The position numbers were made by a program, and so were the translations under genes. From Archangium lipolyticum (lineage in GTDB: Bacteria > Myxococcota > Myxococcia > Myxococcales > Myxococcaceae), in NCBI RefSeq assembly GCF_024623785.1, contig NZ_JANKBZ010000001.1, forward strand, positions 905,276 to 969,275: DNA of 64,000 nucleotides. Reading direction: 5' to 3'. Each line of letters starts with the position of its first letter. The first letter of the stretch is position 1. The notes below the pieces were generated by a model that worked only from the letters and a program-made list of their open reading frames with translations, was not told where the DNA came from and ran no database searches. Below are positions 1 through 9,338 of the stretch, piece after piece.

Positions 1-1
1 G

Positions 2-949
2 CCGGGCTGGGGCACCACCTACCAGGTGGAGCGCGCCACGTTCGACCACATCCTCTCCAAGGCCGCCGAGCGGATGGGCGCCACCCTCCGCTTCCGGCAC
101 GAGGTCACCGCCGTGGACCTCGACGGGGACAAGCCCCGGGTGACGGTGCGCTCCCCCGAGGGGGAGACCTATGGCGTGGAGGCCAACTTCCTGCTCGACG
201 CCAGCGGGTTCGGCCGCGTCCTGCCGCGGCTGCTCTCACTGGAGACGCCGTCCAACTTCCCCGTGCGCGGCGCCATCTTCACGCACATCGAGGACCGGGT
301 GGCGCCCGGCGTCTTCGACCGGAACAAGATTCTGGTCTCCGTGCACCCCGAGCACGTGGACGTGTGGTACTGGACCATCCCCTTCGCCAACGGCCGTACC
401 TCGCTGGGCGTGGTCGCCAGGCGGGAGTTCCTCGAGAAGTACCAGGGCACGGACCTCGAGCGGCTGCGGGCCATCGTCAACGAGGCGCCCGCACTCGCCT
501 CCGTCCTGAAGGACGCGGTGTGGGACACCCCGGCGCGCAAGCTCACCGGCTATGCCGCCAACGTGAAGTCGCTGTGGGGCCGGGGCTTCGCGCTGCTCGG
601 AAACGCCGGTGAGTTCCTCGATCCGGTCTTCTCCTCGGGCGTGACCATCGCCTTCAAGTCGGCCAGTCTGGCGGTGGCCGCGCTCGAGCGCAGCCGTGCC
701 GGCGAGGCGGTGGACTGGGAGCGCGACTACGCGCAGCCCCTCAAGGAGGGCGTCAACACGTTCCGCTCCTTCGTCGAGTCCTGGTACACGGGCGAGTTCC
801 AGCGGATTCTCTTCCACCCCAACCAGTCGCCGGAGGTCCGCCGGATGATTTCCGCCATCCTCGCGGGCTACGCCTGGGACAAGGCCAACCCCTTCGTGGC
901 GGAGAGTCACCGGCGGCTCAAGGTGCTCGGAGAGCTGTGCGCCGCCTGA
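2..949 (+). CDS. FAD-dependent oxidoreductase of tryptophan-halogenase-like type, 5' end cut by window
   Basis: The reading frame is open from base 2, so this is the C-terminal part of a longer gene; the first GTG at base 26 is internal. The visible N-terminus GWGTTYQVERATFD matches the segment that in flavin-dependent halogenases and related oxidoreductases precedes a FAD-contacting helix. Later motifs are LLDASGFGRVLPR and GFALLGNAGEFLDPVFSSGV, the usual second FAD motif with a Gly/Asp pair. Flavin enzymes of this type are common accessory genes in aryl-polyene clusters, usually next to the DUF3261 lipoprotein found here, which this gene overlaps by 13 bases. A true halogenase role cannot be judged because the N-terminal dinucleotide fold and catalytic Lys region lie outside the window. 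I infer a role in tailoring or redox chemistry of the polyene. Confidence 0.75.
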   Translation, partial: PGWGTTYQVERATFDHILSKAAERMGATLRFRHEVTAVDLDGDKPRVTVRSPEGETYGVEANFLLDASGFGRVLPRLLSLETPSNFPVRGAIFTHIEDRVAPGVFDRNKILVSVHPEHVDVWYWTIPFANGRTSLGVVARREFLEKYQGTDLERLRAIVNEAPALASVLKDAVWDTPARKLTGYAANVKSLWGRGFALLGNAGEFLDPVFSSGVTIAFKSASLAVAALERSRAGEAVDWERDYAQPLKEGVNTFRSFVESWYTGEFQRILFHPNQSPEVRRMISAILAGYAWDKANPFVAESHRRLKVLGELCAA

Positions 950-1506
950 TTGCCGCCGCTGCCCTGCTGGCCCTGACCGCCTGCGCCGCGCGCCCGACGC
1001 GACCCGCGGCGCGGGAGGAGGCCCTGCCCGAGCTCCGGCTGCCCCCGGCCGGGCTCGGGCAGCCGGTGAGCCTCACGCAGCAACTGACGTTCGAGCACGC
1101 CCGGGATGCCGGTGGGGCCCGCTCGCTCGAGGCCCTGCTGGAAGTCGATGCCGAGCAGCTGCGGCTGGCCGGGTTCGCGCTCGGCCAGCGCGTCTTCACC
1201 CTCCTCTGGGACGGCCAGCACCTCGAGGAGCAGCGGGCGCCCTTCGTCCCCTCCCAGCTCCAGGCGGCCCGGGTGCTCCGGGACATCCAGCTCGTCTACT
1301 GGCCTGCCGAGGGTGTCCGGGCCGCCCTGCCCCCCGGCTGGACCCTGGAGGACTCGCCGGGCAGCCGGGCGCTCCTCTACGCAGGACAGAAGAAGGTGGT
1401 GGTGCGCTACGATGGCCATCCCCGCTGGGAAGGTGGGGCCGAGCTGCGCAATGAGGCGGAGCACTACCGGCTGTCCATCCAATCGCGCCGCAACCCCGAT
1501 GAATGA
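937..1506 (+). CDS. DUF3261-like lipoprotein of the aryl-polyene cluster
   Basis: Starts with GTG inside the end of the flavin gene, so translation is probably coupled. The protein of 189 residues has a short signal peptide with lipobox LTAC (Cys16), predicting a membrane-anchored lipoprotein. The remainder is a compact beta-rich domain with segments such as LRLAGFALGQRVFTLLWDG and DIQLVYWPAEGVRAALPPG that resemble DUF3261. These proteins accompany the MMPL-type exporter and LolA-like factor in aryl-polyene and flexirubin clusters and are thought to help place the product in the outer membrane. The assignment rests on the motif pattern and the immediately following fatty-acid-type genes. Confidence 0.7.
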   Translation: MRRLIAAAALLALTACAARPTRPAAREEALPELRLPPAGLGQPVSLTQQLTFEHARDAGGARSLEALLEVDAEQLRLAGFALGQRVFTLLWDGQHLEEQRAPFVPSQLQAARVLRDIQLVYWPAEGVRAALPPGWTLEDSPGSRALLYAGQKKVVVRYDGHPRWEGGAELRNEAEHYRLSIQSRRNPDE

Positions 1507-1510
1507 CCCC

Positions 1511-2692
1511 ATGAACCGGCCGGTCTTCCTCAACACGCTGGGCCTCGTGTGCGCCCCGGGAGCGGGCAGGCACCAGGTCCGCGCCGCCCTGTTCGCCGGC
1601 ACGCCGAGCGGTGTGGCCCCGAGCGACGACTTCGCCGCTCGCACGCTGCACGTGGGCCAGGTCACCTCGCCGCTGGCCGACATGGAGGTGCTCGCGCCCC
1701 CCTTGCGCAGCCGCAACAACGCGCTGCTGCTCACCGCGCTGGCGGACATCCGCTCCGAGGTGGATGCGGCCATCGCCCGCTTCGGTCCCGAGCGGGTGGG
1801 GATCGTCCTGGGGACGAGCACCTCCGGCATCGGGGAGAGCGAGACCGCCATGGTGGCGCATGCCGCCCACGGCGCGCTTCCCCCCTCCTTCCACCTGCGG
1901 CAGCAGGAGCTCGGCTCACCGGCCATGGCTCTCAGTGGGCTGCTCGGCCTGGCGGGGCCGGCCCTCGTCATCTCCACCGCCTGCTCCTCCAGCGCCAAGG
2001 CGCTGGCCAGCGCCGCGCGACTGCTGCGCGCGGGCGTCTGCGACGCGGTCATCGCGGGAGGGGCCGACTCGCTGTGCCGCTTCACCGTCGCCGGGTTCTC
2101 CGCGCTCGAGTCGGTGAGCGAGGCGCGCTGCAACCCCATGAGCGTCCACCGCCGCGGCATCAACATCGGCGAGGGCGCGGCCCTCTTCCTGATGACGCGG
2201 GAGCCGGGGCCGGTGCGGATCGCCGGCTGGGGTGAGTCCTCCGACGCGCACCACATCTCCGCGCCGGAGCCCGGCGGCCGGGGCGCGCTGGCCGCGATGA
2301 GGGCGGCGCTGAAGCGCGGAGGCGTGGCCCCGTCCGACGTCGACTACGTCAACCTCCACGGGACGGCCACGCCCCTCAACGACGCGATGGAGAGCCGGGC
2401 GGTGCACGCGCTGCTCGGCGGAGACGTTCCGTCCAGCTCCACCAAGCCGCTCACCGGGCACACCCTGGGGGCCGCGGGCGCACTGGAGGCCGCCTTCTGC
2501 TGGCTGACCCTCACCGACAACCCGGCCGGGCTGCTGCCCCCCCACTGGTGGGATGGAGAGCCCGACCCGGCGCTTCCCGCGCTGGCCCTGGTGCCCGCCG
2601 GCTACAGCCTGGGCCGTCCGCCCCGCTATGCGCTGAGCAACTCCTTCGGGTTCGGCGGCAGCAACGCCGCGCTACTCCTGGGGTGTGCCTGA
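1511..2692 (+). CDS. Beta-ketoacyl-ACP synthase (ApeO-like position)
   Basis: A thiolase-fold condensing enzyme of 393 residues that extends an acyl chain on an acyl carrier protein. The catalytic triad is complete: Cys158 in ISTACSSSAKAL, His283 in NLHGTATP and His317 in PLTGHTLGAAG, so it is an active ketosynthase and not a chain-length factor. In-frame ATGs lie at 1499 and 1511; the first overlaps the previous stop by 8 bases. I use the second because the conserved protein begins NRPVFLNTLG, but either is possible. It shares an ATGA overlap with the next gene. The order lipoprotein, ketosynthase, ApeP-like dehydratase, ketoreductase, ketosynthase matches the end of aryl-polyene clusters. 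Confidence 0.88.
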   Translation: MNRPVFLNTLGLVCAPGAGRHQVRAALFAGTPSGVAPSDDFAARTLHVGQVTSPLADMEVLAPPLRSRNNALLLTALADIRSEVDAAIARFGPERVGIVLGTSTSGIGESETAMVAHAAHGALPPSFHLRQQELGSPAMALSGLLGLAGPALVISTACSSSAKALASAARLLRAGVCDAVIAGGADSLCRFTVAGFSALESVSEARCNPMSVHRRGINIGEGAALFLMTREPGPVRIAGWGESSDAHHISAPEPGGRGALAAMRAALKRGGVAPSDVDYVNLHGTATPLNDAMESRAVHALLGGDVPSSSTKPLTGHTLGAAGALEAAFCWLTLTDNPAGLLPPHWWDGEPDPALPALALVPAGYSLGRPPRYALSNSFGFGGSNAALLLGCA

Positions 2693-3135
2693 TGGGAACT
2701 CCAATCGACTACGCGCTCGCCGACCTGGTGGCGCACAACGGCCCCATGCGCCTCATCGACCGCGCCCTGGAGGCCGACGCCTCCGGGATGGTGGCCGAGG
2801 TGACCATCCGCGAGGACTGCCTCTTCTTCCGGGACGGAGGCGTGGGGGGCTGGGTCGGAATCGAGTTCATGGCCCAGACGGTGGGGGCGTGGGCCGGATG
2901 GAATGCCCGGCTGCGCGGAGAGGCGCCGAAGGTGGGCTTCCTGCTGGGGACGCGCCGCTATTCGTGCAGCCGCCCCGTCTTCAGGGCGGGCGAACGGCTT
3001 CGCATCCAGGTCCGTCAGGAGCTCTGGGCGGAGTCCGGCCTGGGGCAGTTTGCTTGCACCATCGACATCGAGGGTGAGACAGTGGCGAGCGCCGCGCTGA
3101 CGGTGTTCGAGCCACCCGAAGGGGCTGGGGAATGA
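2692..3135 (+). CDS. ApeP-like hotdog-fold 3-hydroxyacyl-ACP dehydratase
   Basis: A 147-residue single hotdog protein starting at the ATG of an ATGA overlap. The N-terminal segment LVAHNGPMRLIDR carries the His found at the active site of ApeP/FabA/FabZ-like enzymes, and GWVGIEFMAQTVGAWAGW matches the central helix with a Glu/Gln pair. It would dehydrate 3-hydroxyacyl intermediates to trans-enoyl-ACP. With no enoyl reductase nearby the double bonds would be retained, which is how polyenes are built. A thioesterase activity is the alternative for this fold, but the position between ketosynthase and ketoreductase favours dehydratase. Confidence 0.82.
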   Translation: MGTPIDYALADLVAHNGPMRLIDRALEADASGMVAEVTIREDCLFFRDGGVGGWVGIEFMAQTVGAWAGWNARLRGEAPKVGFLLGTRRYSCSRPVFRAGERLRIQVRQELWAESGLGQFACTIDIEGETVASAALTVFEPPEGAGE

Positions 3136-3863
3136 GTGACAACACGGTACTGGTGACGGGCTCCAGCCGGGGCATCGGTCGCGCGGTGGCCCTGCGCCTG
3201 GCCCGTGATGGCTACGACGTGGTCGTCCACTGCCGCAGCCGGCGCGAGGAGGCCGAGGCGGTGGCCGGGCAGATTCGCGAGCTCGGCAGGAGCAGCCGCG
3301 TGCTGCAGTTCGACGTGGCGGACCGGGCCGCCACCGCGCAGGCCCTCCTTGCCGACATCGAGGAGCACGGCTGCTACTACGGGGTGGTGTGCAACGCGGG
3401 CATCGCCCGGGACAACGCCTTTCCGGCCATGCCCGCCGAGGACTGGGACGCGGTCATCCACACCAACCTCGACGCCTTCTACAACGTGCTCAACCCGCTC
3501 ACGATGCCGATGGTCCGGCGTCGCAAGCCCGGACGCATCGTCACCCTCTCCTCCGTGTCCGGGCTCATGGGCAACCGGGGGCAGGTGAACTACAGCGCGG
3601 CGAAGGCCGGCATCATCGGCGCCACCAAGGCGCTCGCCATCGAGCTGGCCCGCCGTGAAATCACCGTCAACTGCGTCGCCCCCGGTCTCATCGAGACGGA
3701 GATGGTGGAGGCGCACGTGGTGGAAGAGGCACTCAAGCTCATTCCCGCCCGGCGCATGGGGACTCCCGAGGAGGTGGCCGCGACGATCAGCTTCCTCATG
3801 GGCAGGGACGCGGCTTACATCACTCGGCAGGTCATCTCCGTGAACGGGGGATTGTTCGGATGA
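3132..3863 (+). CDS. 3-oxoacyl-ACP reductase, FabG family SDR (ApeQ-like)
   Basis: A classical short-chain dehydrogenase of 243 residues. It has the NADP-binding TGSSRGIG near residues 10-17, the NAG motif (CNAGIARDN), the catalytic Ser in TLSSVSG and YSAAK with Tyr154 and Lys158. The C-terminal segment ITRQVISVNGGLFG is typical of FabG. It reduces 3-oxoacyl-ACP to 3-hydroxyacyl-ACP in the cytosol, between the condensation and dehydration steps supplied by its neighbours. ATGA overlaps on both sides show tight translational coupling. Confidence 0.9.
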   Translation: MSDNTVLVTGSSRGIGRAVALRLARDGYDVVVHCRSRREEAEAVAGQIRELGRSSRVLQFDVADRAATAQALLADIEEHGCYYGVVCNAGIARDNAFPAMPAEDWDAVIHTNLDAFYNVLNPLTMPMVRRRKPGRIVTLSSVSGLMGNRGQVNYSAAKAGIIGATKALAIELARREITVNCVAPGLIETEMVEAHVVEEALKLIPARRMGTPEEVAATISFLMGRDAAYITRQVISVNGGLFG

Positions 3864-5098
3864 AGAGGGTTGTCGTCACCGGCATCGGGGCCATCAGCCC
3901 GCTCGGCCATGACTGGAAGACGGTGGAGGCGAGGCTGAGGTCGCTTCGCAACGCCGTCCAGACCATGGACGAGTGGAAGGTGTACGAGGGCCTGAACACG
4001 CGGGTGGGCGCGCCCGCTGCTCCCTTCGAGCTCCCACCCCAGACATACAGCCGCAAGGCCACGCGGAGCATGGGCCGCGTCGCGCTGATGGCCACGCGCG
4101 CCAGCGAGATGGCCCTGCAGTCGGCGGGGCTGCTGGGAGACCCGCTGCTCAAGAGCGGGAAGATGGGCATCGCCTACGGCTCGTCCTCCGGCACCCCGGC
4201 CAACATGGCCGACTTCGGCCGGATGATCACGGAGAAGACCACCGAGGGAATCACCGCCACCACCTACATCCGGATGATGGCGCACACGGCCCCGGTGAAC
4301 ATCAGCGTCTTCTTCGGAATCACCGGGCGCATCATCACCACCTCCAGCGCGTGCACGTCGGGCAGCCAGGGAATCGGCTACGCCTACGAGGCCATCAAGC
4401 TGGGGCGCCAGGTGGCGATGCTCGCCGGCGGCGCCGAGGAGCTCGACGCGACGGAAGCGGCGGTGTTCGACACCCTCTTCGCCACCAGCACCCAGAACAA
4501 CGACACGCCGCACCTCACCCCGCGGCCCTTCCACGCGGCTCGGACGGGGCTGGTGCTCGGTGAGGGGGCGTGCACCCTCGTGCTCGAGGAGCTGGAGCAC
4601 GCCCGTGCGCGCGGAGCGCCCATCTACGCGGAGGTCCTCGGCTACGGCACCAACAACGACGGCCGGCACGTCACCCAGCCCAACGCCCCCACCATGGCCG
4701 ACGCCATGCGGCTGGCCCTGGAGGACGCGGGGGTGTCCCCCACGGACATCGGCTACGTGAACGCCCACGGCACCGCCACCGAGCACGGCGACATCGCCGA
4801 GACGGCCGGCACCCACAGCGTGTTCGGCGAGCGGGTCCCCTTCTCCTCGCTCAAGAGCTACATGGGGCACACCCTGGGCGCCTGCGGTGCGCTGGAGGCC
4901 TGGATGACCATCGAGATGATGCGCTCGGGCTGGTTCGCGCCGACGCTCCACCTCGAGCCGGGCGCGGTGGATCCGCGCTGCGCGCCGCTGGACTACATTA
5001 CCGGCGAGGGCCGCAACATCCAGACGGACCTCGTCATGAGCAACAACTTCGCCTTCGGGGGAATCAACACCTCGTTGGTGTTCCGCCGTTGGGACTAG
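3860..5098 (+). CDS. Beta-ketoacyl-ACP synthase II-like (FabF-type, ApeR-like position)
   Basis: A second condensing enzyme of 412 residues. Cys165 (SSACTSGSQG), His303 (NAHGTATEHGD) and His337 (YMGHTLGACG) are all present, so it too is catalytically competent. The N-terminus KRVVVTGIGAISPLG is a standard FabF start. Two active ketosynthases in one operon are normal for aryl-polyene assembly, where a heterodimer or division of labour between early and late elongation has been proposed; a CLF-like partner is not in this window and could lie upstream. The gene ends 12 bases before the next start. Confidence 0.9.
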   Translation: MKRVVVTGIGAISPLGHDWKTVEARLRSLRNAVQTMDEWKVYEGLNTRVGAPAAPFELPPQTYSRKATRSMGRVALMATRASEMALQSAGLLGDPLLKSGKMGIAYGSSSGTPANMADFGRMITEKTTEGITATTYIRMMAHTAPVNISVFFGITGRIITTSSACTSGSQGIGYAYEAIKLGRQVAMLAGGAEELDATEAAVFDTLFATSTQNNDTPHLTPRPFHAARTGLVLGEGACTLVLEELEHARARGAPIYAEVLGYGTNNDGRHVTQPNAPTMADAMRLALEDAGVSPTDIGYVNAHGTATEHGDIAETAGTHSVFGERVPFSSLKSYMGHTLGACGALEAWMTIEMMRSGWFAPTLHLEPGAVDPRCAPLDYITGEGRNIQTDLVMSNNFAFGGINTSLVFRRWD

Positions 5099-5110
5099 GG
5101 GAGGGACAAG

Positions 5111-5548
5111 ATGAAGAAGTGGATGGCCATGTCCATTCTGGCCGTGACGTTCGCGACGCCGGCCCTGGCGCGCGACACGGTCTACAAAATCAAGCTGGCC
5201 GACGTCCTCGCGATGCCGGAGGCGAAGGGCAAGCTGGACAAGTCCGTGGCGTTCTACCTCGCGGGAGCGAAGACGCCGGCCGTGGTCGAGACCCTCGGTG
5301 AGGGGGTGAGCAACAAGAAGACCAACAGCCTGGGCAAGTCCGACGAGTTCGGCTGCAAGTGGGCGGCACTGTCGGCGCTCATCGCGCTGCAGGACACCGC
5401 GAAGAAGAAGGGCGCCAACGCGGTGGTCGACATCGTCAGCTACTACAAGAGGAGCGAGTTCAAGAGCACCACGGAGTTCGAGTGCCACGCCGGCAGCTTC
5501 GTGGTGGGCGTGGCCCTCAAGGGCAACTACGCCCGCGTCGGGAAGTAG
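5111..5548 (+). CDS. Secreted small protein with YbjQ-like segment, unknown function
   Basis: A 145-residue protein preceded by a good ribosome site (GGGAGGG, 6 bases before ATG) and starting with a cleavable signal peptide ending at ALA-RD. The core contains DEFGCKWAALSALIALQDTA, then KKGANAVVDIVSYYKR and FECHAGSFVVGVALKG. Two Cys residues, in FGCKW and FECHAG, may form a disulfide. The GANAVV segment recalls YbjQ-type pentamers. Proteins of this size are often mislabelled as excinuclease in databases; nothing here suggests DNA repair. It follows the second ketosynthase by 12 bases, so it is probably the last gene of the polyene operon and acts in the periplasm. Confidence 0.6.
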   Translation: MKKWMAMSILAVTFATPALARDTVYKIKLADVLAMPEAKGKLDKSVAFYLAGAKTPAVVETLGEGVSNKKTNSLGKSDEFGCKWAALSALIALQDTAKKKGANAVVDIVSYYKRSEFKSTTEFECHAGSFVVGVALKGNYARVGK

Positions 5549-5623
5549 AGGGGCCTGTTACCGCCCGAGAGCTTCCCCAAGGATGAGCTGTCGGGTCGAA
5601 TTCCGCAGCTCACCGCGCCATCT

Positions 5624-6532
5624 TCACCTTCTCTGCACGAGTGACTCCCTGGCGATGTCTACGAACGCGCGAAGAGCGGGAGTGCGCTGTGCGCGGCTCG
5701 GGAAATAGAGGAAGTAGCCGGGCACCGTGGGCGCGTAGGGCTCGAGCACCCGCTGAAGCCGCCCGCTGCGCAGATCCTCCATGACCATGGGCTCGAACGC
5801 GTAGGCAAGCCCCAAGCCCAGCCTGGCCATCGACGCGCACAGCAGACCATCGTTCGTGACGACGCCGCCGCGAACCGGCAAGCGCCACGTCTTTCGACCC
5901 CGCTCCAGTTCCCAGGCGTAGAGCGCTCCGGTCGTCGGCGAGCGGAAGGTGATGCACTCGTGGCGCAGCAGATCCTCGGGACGCTGAGGCACCCCGAGCC
6001 GCGCCAGGTACTCAGGTGTGCCCACGATGACGAAGCGAAACGGCTCCGTGAGCCGAACCTGCACCATGTCACGCTCAATGATCTCGCTGAGCCGCACGCC
6101 CGCGTCGTAGCCCCCCGCGACGATGTCCACGAGTTGCTCTTCGAGCACGACTTCGACCTCCACGCGTGGGTGGCGCGCGCGGAACGTAGGCAGGACCGGT
6201 TCGATCACATGCGGCACCGCCGCTCGCGGCACGGAGAGCCGCAACCTGCCCACGAGCTCGCCGGGCTGAGCGGAGAGTTCCTTCACCGCAGCGAGCGCCT
6301 GCGCCAGGCCAGGCCCAGCCGTCTCGACCAGCTTCCGACCTACGTCGGTCAGCGCCACGCTCCGGGTCGTGCGAGTCAGGAGCACCACACGCAACTGCTC
6401 CTCGAGCTGCCGCACCGCCTGACTTACCGCGGAGCGGGTGACGCCGAGCTCGCGGGCCGCGCCGCTGAAGCTACGCAAGCGCGCCACCACCAGAAAGACC
6501 TGAAGCTGCGGCAGGAGAGCCGTATCCATCAT
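5624..6532 (-). CDS. LysR-family transcriptional regulator
   Basis: A 302-residue regulator. The N-terminal winged helix-turn-helix is seen in FLVVARLRSFSGAARELGVT with the recognition helix SAVSQAVRQLEEQL, followed by a linker helix and a periplasmic-binding-like effector domain from about residue 90. Start: two adjacent ATG codons at 6532 and 6529; the longer frame upstream has no LysR similarity. It diverges from the gene set at 6.7-9.9 kb, the classic LysR arrangement, so it probably controls these redox genes in response to a small ligand. It converges toward the polyene operon and is unlikely to belong to it. Confidence 0.88.
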   Translation of the reverse strand: MMDTALLPQLQVFLVVARLRSFSGAARELGVTRSAVSQAVRQLEEQLRVVLLTRTTRSVALTDVGRKLVETAGPGLAQALAAVKELSAQPGELVGRLRLSVPRAAVPHVIEPVLPTFRARHPRVEVEVVLEEQLVDIVAGGYDAGVRLSEIIERDMVQVRLTEPFRFVIVGTPEYLARLGVPQRPEDLLRHECITFRSPTTGALYAWELERGRKTWRLPVRGGVVTNDGLLCASMARLGLGLAYAFEPMVMEDLRSGRLQRVLEPYAPTVPGYFLYFPSRAQRTPALRAFVDIARESLVQRR

Positions 6533-6702
6533 ATGAGTCGCCTTGGACTTTCTGGACCGAGCCGCCGCCATACCCGAAGGTGCATTGTACAGCAGCGCTT
6601 GACAGGCCGTTGCTTCTGCCACCCGTAGTCGAGCCCGCAGCCGCCACATATCTCTTGTCGTGAACGGGGACGCGAGCCCCCAGGCTTCACCGAGAGCGCA
6701 AC

Positions 6703-7949
<1,247 letters not shown>

Positions 7950-7966
7950 AGGGGTGAAGAATACAC

Positions 7967-8674
7967 ATGAACCTCAGGCGGTTCTTGATGGTGTGCGCGT
8001 CGGCGCTGGCGTTGTGCCTTGGCCCGCCCGCCCTGGCCCAGAAAGCGCAGGTCCCGTTCGTGCGACTGGAGGACCTGGAAATCGACCCCGCGCGGTTGGA
8101 AGGCTTCAAGGCGGCGGCTCGCGAGCATGCGGTGGCGACGCTTCGGATGGAGCGGGGCGTGCTGGCCCTCCATGCCGCGGCAGAGAAAGGCAACCCGGCC
8201 CGCATCCGTGTGTTCGAGATGTACGCGGACGAAAGCGCGTATCAAGCGCATCTGCGGACGCCGCATTTCCAGAGGTTTCGCTCTGGCACGGCCAAGATGG
8301 TGTTGGCCCGCAGAATGTACGACGCGGTGCCCATCCTGCTCGGCGCAAAGCCGCGGTTGCCTGCCAAAACGCTTGTGCGTATCGCCGAACTGGAGATCGA
8401 TCCGGCCCAGCTCGAAGCCTACAAGGCCGCCGTGACGGAGGAGATCGAAACCTCGATCCGCATCGAAGCCGGCGTGCTGGCCATCTACTCGGTGGCCTTG
8501 AAAGAGAACCCGACCCATCTGCGGTTTTTCGAGATTTACGCGGACGAGAAGGCATACCGTCAGCACCTCGAGTCGCCGCACTTCAAGAAGTACGTGGACG
8601 TCACCAGGTCCATGATCACGGCGCGCAGGCTTTTCGAGACGGAGCCGCTCTCGCTCAGCGCGAAGCCACGGTGA
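7967..8674 (+). CDS. Exported protein with two tandem ABM (antibiotic biosynthesis monooxygenase) domains
   Basis: A 235-residue protein with a signal peptide (cleavage after PALA-QK near residue 25). Two homologous dimeric alpha/beta barrel units follow: VRLEDLEIDPARLEGFK... to about residue 120, and VRIAELEIDPAQLEAYK... to about residue 220. Each contains the pattern RxE.GVLA(L/I)..A...NP..(I/L)R.FE.YADE.AY..HL.(T/S)PHF. ABM monooxygenases normally dimerise; here a tandem duplication builds the pair in one chain. Export to the periplasm is unusual for the family and suggests handling of a quinone-like or reactive small molecule there. Substrate unknown. Confidence 0.82.
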   Translation: MNLRRFLMVCASALALCLGPPALAQKAQVPFVRLEDLEIDPARLEGFKAAAREHAVATLRMERGVLALHAAAEKGNPARIRVFEMYADESAYQAHLRTPHFQRFRSGTAKMVLARRMYDAVPILLGAKPRLPAKTLVRIAELEIDPAQLEAYKAAVTEEIETSIRIEAGVLAIYSVALKENPTHLRFFEIYADEKAYRQHLESPHFKKYVDVTRSMITARRLFETEPLSLSAKPR

Positions 8675-8700
8675 GGCCGCTTTCACCCAAAGGAAGTGAC

Positions 8701-8751
8701 ATGAAGACGAAACGATCGGACCTGTCCAGGTCGACGGACGGCACGTTCTGA
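8701..8751 (+). CDS. Very short ORF with a good ribosome site, possible gene stump
   Basis: Sixteen codons (MKTKRSDLSRSTDGTF) begin at an ATG preceded by AAAGGAAGTGAC, a convincing Shine-Dalgarno spacing, and end at TGA. It lies between the ABM and cupin genes and would be translated if the operon is read through. It may be a leftover N-terminus of a deleted gene, like the decarboxylase stump upstream, or have no function. Confidence 0.25.
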   Translation: MKTKRSDLSRSTDGTF

Positions 8752-8793
8752 CCCTTACGCCGTCACCACCCATCATCCAACCGGAGGATGCAC

Positions 8794-9324
8794 ATGAAGC
8801 TGCTCACCGCGACGGTCTTCTCACTTCCGCTGCTCGCCCTGACATTCGCCCAGGCCAGCTCAGGGGGCGCGGCCTCAGGGCCGGGAGCTCCCCCGGCCGC
8901 CTCACGCGGAGGCTCGCAGGCCCTGCGCATCACGAGGAACGGCTCGCAGCCCTCCGCCAAAGGGCCCGCCGAGAACTTTACAGGCGCCGTGCGCATCGAC
9001 CCGCTGTTCCAGGCGACCGAGCCCTCACGCGCCGCGGGCGCCTCCGTCACGTTCGAGCCCGGTGCCCGTACGGCGTGGCACACCCATCCGCTCGGACAGA
9101 GGCTGGTCGTGACGGCGGGCGTCGGCCGCGTGCAGGTGTGGGGCGGCGCCGTCGAGGAGATGCGTCCGGGCGACGTGGTGTGGATTCCGCCCGGCCAGAA
9201 GCACTGGCACGGCGCCTCCCCGACCACCGCGATGACCCACCTGGCCATCCAGGAGGCGCTCGACGGCAAGGTCGTCGAGTGGATGGAGAAGGTCACCGAC
9301 GCGCAGTACGACGCGCAGCCCTGA
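8794..9324 (+). CDS. Exported cupin-domain protein
   Basis: A 176-residue protein with an N-terminal signal peptide ([19 protein letters not shown]) and a single cupin barrel. Metal ligands are seen in [16 protein letters not shown] (two His) and in [12 protein letters not shown] (His). The pattern matches small cupins associated with AhpD/carboxymuconolactone decarboxylases. Two in-frame ATGs occur at 8788 and 8794; GGAGG ends directly before the first, so the second, at 6 bases, is the better start. Probably part of the LysR-controlled stress set; the reaction is unknown. Confidence 0.82.
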   Translation: MKLLTATVFSLPLLALTFAQASSGGAASGPGAPPAASRGGSQALRITRNGSQPSAKGPAENFTGAVRIDPLFQATEPSRAAGASVTFEPGARTAWHTHPLGQRLVVTAGVGRVQVWGGAVEEMRPGDVVWIPPGQKHWHGASPTTAMTHLAIQEALDGKVVEWMEKVTDAQYDAQP

Positions 9325-9338
9325 AAGGAGAACGCACC

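Noticed and set aside
1106..1510. Extended N-terminus of the first ketosynthase
   Set aside because: The frame is open because of high GC, but it overlaps the lipoprotein gene and has no ketosynthase similarity before NRPVFLNTLG.
3815..5488. Long minus-strand open frame opposite the second ketosynthase
   Set aside because: Composition (His/Arg/Gly/Leu-rich) is that of an antisense shadow in high-GC DNA; the plus-strand enzyme is certain.
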